NCBI GenBank assembly: GCA_030544235.1
Contig: JARUPU010000029.1
Coordinates: forward strand, 1,116,001-1,180,000
Source of the DNA: Lepturacanthus savala
Taxonomy: Eukaryota; Chordata; Actinopteri; Scombriformes; Trichiuridae
DNA: 64,000 bases
Reading direction: 5' to 3'
The notes under the pieces were generated by a model that was given only the letters and a program-made list of their open reading frames with translations, did not search any database and was not told the DNA's origin. Positions 1 to 9,390 of the stretch are shown here, one piece after another. The translations under genes were made by a program, and so were the position numbers. Position 1 is the first letter of the stretch. Each line of letters opens with the position of its first letter.

Positions 1-894
1 TCATGTGGTTTGTGTTTTAAAGTTTTTATTGCTCCATATGCATTCTCTCGGTCTGAAGAGCCCAAAAAGACAAAAAGCTATATAGGCCTAAATCAGTACA
101 ATATTTTTATAGAAAAACTTATTTACCTTTTACTTTATGTGAAATGGTATAGTTTTGGATCAGAAATTCACCTGGAAAAGCTATTGTTTTCATGTGGTTT
201 GTGTTTTAAAGTTTTTATTGCTCCATATGCATTCTCTCGGTCTGAAGAGCCCAAAAAGACAAAAAGCTATATAGGCCTAAATCAGTACAATATTTTTATA
301 GAAAAACTTATTTACCTTTTACTTTATGTGAAATGGTATAGTTTTGGATCAGAAATTCACCTGGAAAAGCTATTGTTTTCATGTGGTTTGTGTTTTAAAG
401 TTTTTATTGCTCCATATGCATTCTCTCGGTCGGAAGAGCACAAATAGACCAAAAGCTATGTAGGCCTAAATCAGTACAATATTTTTACAGAAAATCTTAT
501 TTACCTTTTACTATATGTAAAATGGTATAGTTTTGGATCAGAAATTCACCTGGAAAAGCTATTGTTTTCATGTGGTTTGTGTTTTAAAGTTTTTATTGCT
601 CCATATGCATTCTCTCGGTCTGAAGAGAACAAAAAGACAAAAAGCTATGTAAGCCTAAATCAGAACAATATTTTTATAGAAAATCTCATTTACCTTTTAC
701 TTTATGTGAAATGGTATAGTTTTGGATCAGAAATTCACCTGGAAAAGCTATTGTTTTCATGTGGTTTGTGTTTTAAAGTTTTTATTGCTCCATATGCATT
801 CTCTCGGTCTGAAGAGCACAAAAAGACAAAAAGCTATGTAAGCCTAAATCAGAACAATATTTTTATAGAAAATCTTATTTACCTTTAAATTTAT
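1..894 (+). repeat. Array start: P-P-X-N-Hs monomers
   Basis: A partial P monomer (1-138) is followed by P (139), X (328), N (517) and Hs (706). X carries two CpGs (427-428 and 431-432) and a TAG in the shared frame. Hs ends in ctttaaat. The order X-N-Hs followed by P is the tail of the 13-mer HOR seen at 21-26 kb, so this piece is probably the end of an HOR unit that starts outside the window. Confidence 0.85.
139..327 (+). repeat. Reference monomer, class P (189 bp)
   Basis: This is the most frequent monomer type and serves as reference. Landmarks within it: a CATATG palindrome at 224-229 overlapping ATGCAT, the only CpG at 238-239, two A5 tracts flanking gac at about 253-265, an 8-bp palindrome CTATATAG at 267-274 overlapping AGGCCT at 273-278, and AATATT shortly after. 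The motif AAAAGCTAT occurs twice, 86 bp apart. On the minus strand the TTTATT at 214-219 reads as AATAAA. Read from GTG at 139 the unit is open for 63 codons with no stop and no ATG. Predicted single cuts per monomer for NdeI, NsiI, StuI, SspI, DraI and RsaI should give a 189-bp ladder. StuI is lost in classes H, Hs and N, where AGGCCT becomes AAGCCT, and RsaI is lost where cagtac becomes cagaac. Confidence 0.95.
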
Positions 895-2969
895 GTGAAA
901 TGGTATAGTTTTGGATCAGAAATTCACCTGGAAAAGCTATTGTTTTCATGTGGTTTGTGTTTTAAAGTTTTTATTGCTCCATATGCATTCTCTCGGTCTG
1001 AAGAGCCCAAAAAGACAAAAAGCTATATAGGCCTAAATCAGTACAATATTTTTATAGAAAAACTTATTTACCTTTTACTTTATGTGAAATGGTATAGTTT
1101 TGGATCAGAAATTCACCTGGAAAAGCTATTGTTTTCATGTGGTTTGTGTTTTAAAGTTTTTATTGCTCCATATGCATTCTCTCGGTCTGAAGAGCCCAAA
1201 AAGACAAAAAGTTATATAGGCCTAAATCAGTACAATATTTTTGTAGAAAAACTTATTCACTTTTACTTTATGTGAAATGGTATAGTTTTGGATCAGAAAT
1301 TCACCTGGAAAAGCTATTGTTTTCATGTGGTTTGTGTTTTAAAGTTTTTATTGCTCCATATGCATTCTCTCGGTCTGAAGAGCACAAAAAGACAAAAAGC
1401 TATATAAGCCTAAATCAGAACAATATTTTTATAGAAAATCTTATTTACCTTTAACTTTATGTGAAATGGTACAGTTTTGGATCAGAAATTCACCTGGAAA
1501 AGCTATTGTTTTCATCTGGTTTGTGTTTTAAAGTTTTTATTGCTCCATATGCATTCTCTCGGTTGGAAGAGCACAAAAAGACAAAAAGCTATATAGGCCT
1601 AAATCAGTACAATATTTTTATAGAAAAACTTATTTACCTTTTACTTTATGTGAAATGGTATAGTTTTGGATCAGAAATTCACCTGGAAAAGCTATTGTTT
1701 TCATGTGGTTTGTGTTTTAAAGTTTTTATTGCTCCATATGCATTCTCTCGGTCTGAAGAGCCCAAAAAGACAAAAAGTTATATAGGCCTAAATCAGTACA
1801 ATATTTTTGTAGAAAAACTTATTCACTTTTACTTTATGTGAAATGGTATAGTTTTGGATCAGAAATTCACCTGGAAAAGCTATTGTTTTCATGTGGTTTG
1901 TGTTTTAAAGTTTTTATTGCTCCATATGCATTCTCTCGGTCTGAAGAGCACAAAAAGACAAAAAGCTATATAAGCCTAAATCAGAACAATATTTTTATAG
2001 AAAATCTTATTTACCTTTAACTTTATGTGAAATGGTACAGTTTTGGATCAGAAATTCACCTGGAAAAGCTATTGTTTTCATCTGGTTTGTGTTTTAAAGT
2101 TTTTATTGCTCCATATGCATTCTCTCGGTTGGAAGAGCACAAAAAGACCAAAAGCTATGTAGGCCTAAATCAGTACAATATTTTTACAGAAAATCTTATT
2201 TACCTTTTACTATATGTAAAATGGTATAGTTTTGGATCAGAAATTCACCTGGAAAAGCTATTGTTTTCATGTGGTTTGTGTTTTAAAGTTTTTATTGCTC
2301 CATATGCATTCTCTCGGTCTGAAGAGCCCAAAAAGACAAAAAGCTATATAGGCCTAAATCAGTACAATATTTTTATAGAAAAACTTATTTACCTTTTACT
2401 TTATGTGAAATGGTATAGTTTTGGATCAGAAATTCACCTGGAAAAGCTATTGTTTTCATGTGGTTTGTGTTTTAATGTTTTTATTGCTCCATATGCATTC
2501 TCTCGGTCTGAAGAGCCCAAAAAGACAAAAAGTTATATAGGCCTAAATCAGTACAATATTTTTGTAGAAAAACTTATTCACTTTTACTTTATGTGAAATG
2601 GTATAGTTTTGGATCAGAAATTCACCTGGAAAAGCTATTGTTTTCATGTGGTTTGTGTTTTAAAGTTTTTATTGCTCCATATGCATTCTCTCGGTCTGAA
2701 GAGCACAAAAAGACAAAAAGCTATATAAGCCTAAATCAGAACAATATTTTTATAGAAAATCTTATTTACCTTTAACTTTATGTGAAATGGTACAGTTTTG
2801 GATCAGAAATTCACCTGGAAAAGCTATTGTTTTCATGTGGTTTGTGTTTTAAAGTTTTTATTGCTCCATATGCATTCTCTTGGTCGGAAGAGCACAAATA
2901 GACCAAAAGCTATGTAGGCCTAATCAGTACAATATTTTTACAGAAAATCTTATTTACCTTTTACTATAT
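895..2969 (+). repeat. 13-mer HOR core, copy A (11 monomers)
   Basis: Monomer order is P-Pv-H-La-Pv-H-Lb-P-Pv-H-X, the same as at 21860, 24314 and 45656. The three Pv monomers are 188 bp because ttatttacc has become ttattcac, and the X monomer is 188 bp through gcctaatcag. The third Pv (near 2475) has aatgtt in place of aaagtt, a variant also found near 6249 and 11349. The X monomer has a C-to-T change at 2881 that removes its first CpG. The following monomer at 2970 is Hs, with the expected N missing, so this unit is a 12-mer variant (895 to 3159 is 2,264 bp). Confidence 0.88.
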
Positions 2970-4214
2970 GTAAAATGGTATAGTTTTGGATCAGAAATTC
3001 ACCTGGAAAAGCTATTGTTTTCATGTGGTTTGTGTTTTAAAGTTTTTATTGCTCCATATGCATTCTCTCGGTCTGAAGAGCACAAAAAGACAAAAAGCTA
3101 TGTAAGCCTAAATCAGAACAATATTTTTATAGAAAATCTTATTTACCTTTAAATTTATGTGAAATGGTATAGTTTTGGATCAGAAATTCACCTGGAAAAG
3201 CTATTGTTTTCATGTGGTTTGTGTTTTAAAGTTTTTATTGCTCCATATGCATTCTCTCGGTCTGAAGAGCCCAAAAAGACAAAAAGCTATATAGGCCTAA
3301 ATCAGTACAATATTTTTATAGAAAAACTTATTTACCTTTTACTTTATGTGAAATGGTATAGTTTTGGATCAGAAATTCACCTGGAAAAGCTATTGTTTTC
3401 ATGTGGTTTGTGTTTTAAAGTTTTTATTGCTCCATATGCATTCTCTCGGTCTGAAGAGCCCAAAAAGACAAAAAGTTATATAGGCCTAAATCAGTACAAT
3501 ATTTTTGTAGAAAAACTTATTCACTTTTACTTTATGTGAAATGGTATAGTTTTGGATCAGAAATTCACCTGGAAAAGCTATTGTTTTCATGTGGTTTGTG
3601 TTTTAAAGTTTTTATTGCTCCATATGCATTCTCTCGGTCTGAAGAGCACAAAAAGACAAAAAGCTATATAAGCCTAAATCAGAACAATATTTTTATAGAA
3701 AATCTTATTTACCTTTAACTTTATGTGAAATGGTACAGTTTTGGATCAGAAATTCACCTGGAAAAGCTATTGTTTTCATCTGGTTTGTGTTTTAAAGTTT
3801 TTATTGCTCCATATGCATTCTCTCGGTTGGAAGAGCACAAAAAGACAAAAAGCTATATAGGCCTAAATCAGTACAATATTTTTATAGAAAAACTTATTTA
3901 CCTTTTACTTTATGTGAAATGGTATAGTTTTGGATCAGAAATTCACCTGGAAAAGCTATTGTTTTCATGTGGTTTGTGTTTTAAAGTTTTTATTGCTCCA
4001 TATGCATTCTCTCGGTCTGAAGAGCCCAAAAAGACAAAAAGTTATATAGGCCTAAATCAGTACAATATTTTTGTAGAAAAACTTATTCACTTTTACTTTA
4101 TGTGAAATGGTATAGTTTTGGATCAGAAATTCACCTGGAAAAGCTATTGTTTTCATGTGGTTTGTGTTTTAAAGTTTTTATTGCTCCATATGCATTCTCT
4201 CGGTCTGAAGAGCA
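2970..4214 (+). repeat. Truncated 13-mer piece (Hs-P-Pv-H-La-Pv-H)
   Basis: After an Hs monomer, a new unit begins at 3159 (P-Pv-H-La-Pv-H). It then jumps directly to an X monomer at 4291, so the second half of the 13-mer (Lb-P-Pv-H) is absent. This is consistent with an unequal-exchange deletion of about four monomers between two H monomers. The last H monomer overlaps the left boundary of the 5.1-kb duplication. Confidence 0.8.
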
Positions 4215-7200
4215 CAAAAAGACAAAAAGCTATATAAGCCTAAATCAGAACAATATTTTTATAGAAAATCTTATTTACCTTTAACTTTATGTGAAATGGT
4301 ACAGTTTTGGATCAGAAATTCACCTGGAAAAGCTATTGTTTTCATGTGGTTTGTGTTTTAAAGTTTTTATTGCTCCATATGCATTCTCTCGGTCGGAAGA
4401 GCACAAATAGACCAAAAGCTATGTAGGCCTAATCAGTACAATATTTTTACAGAAAATCTTATTTACCTTTTACTATATGTAAAATGGTATAGTTTTGGAT
4501 CAGAAATTCACCTGGAAAAGCTATTGTTTTCATGTGGTTTGTGTTTTAAAGTTTTTATTGCTCCATATGCATTCTCTCGGTCTGAAGAGCCCAAAAAGAC
4601 AAAAAGCTATATAGGCCTAAATCAGTACAATATTTTTATAGAAAAACTTATTTACCTTTTACTTTATGTGAAATGGTATAGTTTTGGATCAGAAATTCAC
4701 CTGGAAAAGCTATTGTTTTCATGTGGTTTGTGTTTTAAAGTTTTTATTGCTCCATATGCATTCTCTCGGTCTGAAGAGCCCAAAAAGACAAAAAGCTATA
4801 TAGGCCTAAATCAGTACAATATTTTCATAGAAAAACTTATTTACCTTTTACTTTATGTGAAATGGTATAGTTTTGGATCAGAAATTCACCTGGAAAAGCT
4901 ATTGTTTTCTTGTGGTTTGTGTTTTAAAGTTTTTATTGCTCCATATGCATTCTCTCGGTCTGAAGAGCACAAAAAGACAAAAAGCTATATAAGCCTAAAT
5001 CAGAACAATATTTTTATAGAAAATCTTATTTACCTTTAACTTTATGTGAAATGGTACAGTTTTGGATCAGAAATTCACCTGGAAAAGCTATTGTTTTCAT
5101 CTGGTTTGTGTTTTAAAGTTTTTATTGCTCCATATGCATTCTCTCGGTTGGAAGAGCACAAAAAGACAAAAAGCTATATAGGCCTAAATCAGTACAATAT
5201 TTTTATAGAAAAACTTATTTACCTTTTACTTTATGTGAAATGGTATAGTTTTGGATCAGAAATTCACCTGGAAAAGCTATTGTTTTCATGTGGTTTGTGT
5301 TTTAAAGTTTTTATTGCTCCATATGCATTCTCTCGGTTGGAAGAGCACAAAAAGACAAAAAGCTATATAGGCCTAAATCAGTACAATATTTTTATAGAAA
5401 AACTTATTTACCTTTTACTTTATGTGAAATGGTATAGTTTTGGATCAGAAATTCACCTGGAAAAGCTATTGTTTTCATGTGGTTTGTGTTTTAAAGTTTT
5501 TATTGCTCCATATGCATTCTCTCGGTCTGAAGAGCCCAAAAAGACAAAAAGTTATATAGGCCTAAATCAGTACAATATTTTTGTAGAAAAACTTATTCAC
5601 TTTTACTTTATGTGAAATGGTATAGTTTTGGATCAGAAATTCACCTGGAAAAGCTATTGTTTTCATGTGGTTTGTGTTTTAAAGTTTTTATTGCTCCATA
5701 TGCATTCTCTCGGTCTGAAGAGCACAAAAAGACAAAAAGCTATATAAGCCTAAATCAGAACAATATTTTTATAGAAAATCTTATTTACCTTTAACTTTAT
5801 GTGAAATGGTACAGTTTTGGATCAGAAATTCACCTGGAAAAGCTATTGTTTTCATCTGGTTTGTGTTTTAAAGTTTTTATTGCTCCATATGCATTCTCTC
5901 GGTTGGAAGAGCACAAAAAGACCAAAAGCTATGTAGGCCTAAATCAGTACAATATTTTTACAGAAAATCTTATTTACCTTTTACTATATGTAAAATGGTA
6001 TAGTTTTGGATCAGAAATTCACCTGGAAAAGCTATTGTTTTCATGTGGTTTGTGTTTTAAAGTTTTTATTGCTCCATATGCATTCTCTCGGTCTGAAGAG
6101 CCCAAAAAGACAAAAAGCTATATAGGCCTAAATCAGTACAATATTTTTATAGAAAAACTTATTTACCTTTTACTTTATGTGAAATGGTATAGTTTTGGAT
6201 CAGAAATTCACCTGGAAAAGCTATTGTTTTCATGTGGTTTGTGTTTTAATGTTTTTATTGCTCCATATGCATTCTCTCGGTCTGAAGAGCCCAAAAAGAC
6301 AAAAAGTTATATAGGCCTAAATCAGTACAATATTTTTGTAGAAAAACTTATTCACTTTTACTTTATGTGAAATGGTATAGTTTTGGATCAGAAATTCACC
6401 TGGAAAAGCTATTGTTTTCATGTGGTTTGTGTTTTAAAGTTTTTATTGCTCCATATGCATTCTCTCGGTCTGAAGAGCACAAAAAGACAAAAAGCTATAT
6501 AAGCCTAAATCAGAACAATATTTTTATAGAAAATCTTATTTACCTTTAACTTTATGTGAAATGGTACAGTTTTGGATCAGAAATTCACCTGGAAAAGCTA
6601 TTGTTTTCATGTGGTTTGTGTTTTAAAGTTTTTATTGCTCCATATGCATTCTCTCGGTCTGAAGAGAACAAAAAGACAAAAAGCTATGTAAGCCTAAATC
6701 AGAACAATATTTTTATAGAAAATCTCATTTACCTTTTACTTTATGTGAAATGGTATAGTTTTGGATCAGAAATTCACCTGGAAAAGCTATTGTTTTCATG
6801 TGGTTTGTGTTTTAAAGTTTTTATTGCTCCATATGCATTCTCTCGGTCTGAAGAGCACAAAAAGACAAAAAGCTATGTAAGCCTAAATCAGAACAATATT
6901 TTTATAGAAAATCTTATTTACCTTTAACTTTATGTGAAATGGTACAGTTTTGGATCAGAAATTCACCTGGAAAAGCTATTGTTTTCATGTGGTTTGTGTT
7001 TTAAAGTTTTTATTGCTCCATATGCATTCTCTCGGTCGGAAGAGCACAAAAAGACCAAAAGCTATGTAGGCCTAAATCAGTACAATATTTTTACAGAAAA
7101 TCTTATTTACCTTTTACTATCTGTAAAATGGTATAGTTTTGGATCAGAAATTCACCTGGAAAAGCTATTGTTTTCATGTGGTTTGTGTTTTAAAGTTTTT

Positions 7201-8626
7201 ATTGCTCCATATGCATTCTCTCGGTCTGAAGAGCCCAAAAAGACAAAAAGCTATATAGGCCTAAATCAGTACAATATTTTTATAGAAAAACTTATTTACC
7301 TTTTACTTTATGTGAAATGGTATAGTTTTGGATCAGAAATTCACCTGGAAAAGCTATTGTTTTCATGTGGTTTGTGTTTTAAAGTTTTTATTGCTCCATA
7401 TGCATTCTCTCGGTCTGAAGAGCCCAAAAAGACAAAAAGCTATATAGGCCTAAATCAGTACAATATTTTCATAGAAAAACTTATTTACCTTTTACTTTAT
7501 GTGAAATGGTATAGTTTTGGATCAGAAATTCACCTGGAAAAGCTATTGTTTTCATGTGGTTTGTGTTTTAAAGTTTTTATTGCTCCATATGCATTCTCTC
7601 GGTCTGAAGAGAACAAAAAGACAAAAAGCTATGTAAGCCTAAATCAGAACAATATTTTTATAGAAAATCTTATTTACCTTTTACTTTATGTGAAATGGTA
7701 TAGTTTTGGATCAGAAATTCACCTGGAAAAGCTATTGTTTTCATGTTTTTTGTGTTTTAAACTTTTTATTGCTCCATATGCATTCTCTCGGTCTGAAGAG
7801 CCCAAAAAGACAAAAAGCTATATAGGCCTAAATCAGTACAATATTTTTATAGAAAAACTTATTTACCTTTCACTTTATATGAAATGGTATAGTTTTGGAT
7901 CAGAAATTCACCTGGAAAAGCTATTGTTTTCATGTGGTTTATGTTTTAAAGTTTTTATTGCTCCATATGCATTCTCTCGGTCGGAAGAGCACAAATAGAC
8001 CAAAAGCTATGTAGGCCTAAATCAGTACAATATTTTTACAGAAAATCCTATTTACCTTTTACTATATGTAAAATGGTATAGTTTTGGATCAGAAATTCAC
8101 CTGGAAAAGCTATTGTTTTCATGTGGTTTGTGTTTTAAAGTTTTTATTGCTCCATATGCATTCTCTCAATCTGAAGAGCCCAAAAAGACAAAAAGCTATA
8201 TAGACCTAAATCAGTACAATATTTTTATAGAAAATCTTATTTACCTTTAACTTTATGTGAAATGGTACAGTTTTGGATCAGAAATTCACCTGGAAAAGCT
8301 ATTGTTTTCATGTGGTTTGTGTTTTAAAGTTTTTATTGCTCCATATGCATTCTCTCGGTCTGAAGAGCCCAAAAAGACAAAAAGCTATATAGGCCTAAAT
8401 CAGTACAATATTTTTATAGAAAAACTTATTTACCTTTTACTTTATGTGAAATGGTATAGTTTTGGATCAGAAATTCACCTGGAAAAGCTATTGTTTTCAT
8501 GTGGTTTGTGTTTTGAAGTTTTTATTGCTCCATATGCATTCTCTCGGTCTGAAGAGCCCAAAAAGACAAAAAGCTATATAGGCCTAAATCAGTACAATAT
8601 TTTTATAGAAAAACTTATTTACCTTT
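4215..8626 (+). repeat. 4.41-kb block, copy 1 (5,100-bp spacing)
   Basis: This block recurs 5,100 bp downstream. The order is H(end)-X-P-Pc-H-La-La-Pv-H-Lb-P-Pv-H-N-Hs, then a ggtcggaag monomer ending tactatctg, then P-Pc-N. Next come a monomer with tcatgttttttg, two monomers with ctttcactttatatg or tttatg and caatctg features, then P and a ttttgaag variant. Rare markers shared with copy 2 are tcttgtgg (4909), tactatctg (7118), the gttttttg change (7746) and aactttt (7760). Three 188-bp monomers explain why 27 monomers give 5,100 rather than 5,103 bp. The left limit is set by 4214 (a) against 9314 (c), and the right limit by 8627 (t) against 13728 (c). Confidence 0.93.
6934..7998 (+). other. 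Open frame of 354 codons, present in both 4.41-kb copies, judged non-coding
   Basis: It starts at GTG and ends at the AAA-TAG of an X monomer. The identical frame occurs at 12035-13099 in copy 2. It includes the tcatgttttttg variant and one of the few in-frame ATG codons (tatatgaaatgg near 7879). Identity between the copies reflects recent duplication and says nothing about coding constraint. Confidence 0.78.
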
Positions 8627-9314
8627 TACTTTATGTGAAATGGTATAGTTTTGGATCAGAAATTCACCTGGAAAAGCTATTGTTTTCATGTGGTTTGTGT
8701 TTTAAAGTTTTTATTGCTCCATATGCATTCTCTCGGTCGGAAGAGCACAAATAGACCAAAAGCTATGTAGGCCTAAATCAGTACAATATTTTTACAGAAA
8801 ATCTTATTTACCTTTTACTATATGTAAAATGGTATAGTTTTGGATCAGAAATTCACCTGGAAAAGCTATTGTTTTCATGTGGTTTGTGTTTTAAAGTTTT
8901 TATTGCTCCATATGCATTCTCTCGGTCTGAAGAGAACAAAAAGACAAAAAGCTATGTAAGCCTAAATCAGAACAATATTTTTATAGAAAATCTCATTTAC
9001 CTTTTACTTTATGTGAAATGGTATAGTTTTGGATCAGAAATTCACCTGGAAAAGCTATTGTTTTCATGTGGTTTATGTTTTAAAGTTTTTATTGCTCCAT
9101 ATGCATTCTCTCGGTCGGAAGAGCACAAATAGACCAAAAGCTATGTAGGCCTAAATCAGTACAATATTTTTACAGAAAATCCTATTTACCTTTTACTATA
9201 TGTAAAATGGTATAGTTTTGGATCAGAAATTCACCTGGAAAAGCTATTGTTTTCATGTGGTTTGTGTTTTAAAGTTTTTATTGCTCCATATGCATTCTCT
9301 CAATCTGAAGAGCC
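8627..9314 (+). repeat. Four-monomer segment between the two 4.41-kb copies
   Basis: This segment holds the end of a P monomer, an X, an N (ctcattt), a tttatg X with cctattt, and the front of a caatctg monomer. Its parts resemble monomers at 7.9-8.2 kb and 14.7 kb, but the combination occurs only here. It completes the 27-monomer spacing between the duplicated blocks. Copy 2 continues differently after 13727, so a later rearrangement has replaced the equivalent of this segment there. Confidence 0.8.
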
Positions 9315-9390
9315 CAAAAAGACAAAAAGCTATATAAGCCTAAATCAGAACAATATTTTTATAGAAAATCTTATTTACCTTTAACTTTAT
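9202..9390 (+). repeat. Chimeric monomer (caatctg type / H type)
   Basis: The front carries caatctgaagagccc, as in the monomer at 8068-8256. The back carries tataagcc, cagaacaat and ctttaac, as in class H. The switch lies between 9314 and 9337, where both parents are identical. It coincides with the start of copy 2 of the 4.41-kb block, so it is the likely exchange point of that duplication. Confidence 0.85.

Noticed and set aside
252..266. Phased A-tract bent DNA
   Set aside because: The two A5 tracts are about 8 bp apart rather than 10-11, and there are only two, so strong intrinsic curvature cannot be claimed by eye.
262..276. TATA box promoter at ctatatagg
   Set aside because: TATATA in a 69% AT repeat present in only some classes is weak evidence; no initiator, downstream gene or other promoter element accompanies it.
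1551..1575. CENP-B box in class L (tcggttggaagagc)
   Set aside because: It shares TTGGAA with the human-type box, but the spacing after the CpG is off by one and the essential CGGG end is missing. No other class comes closer on either strand.
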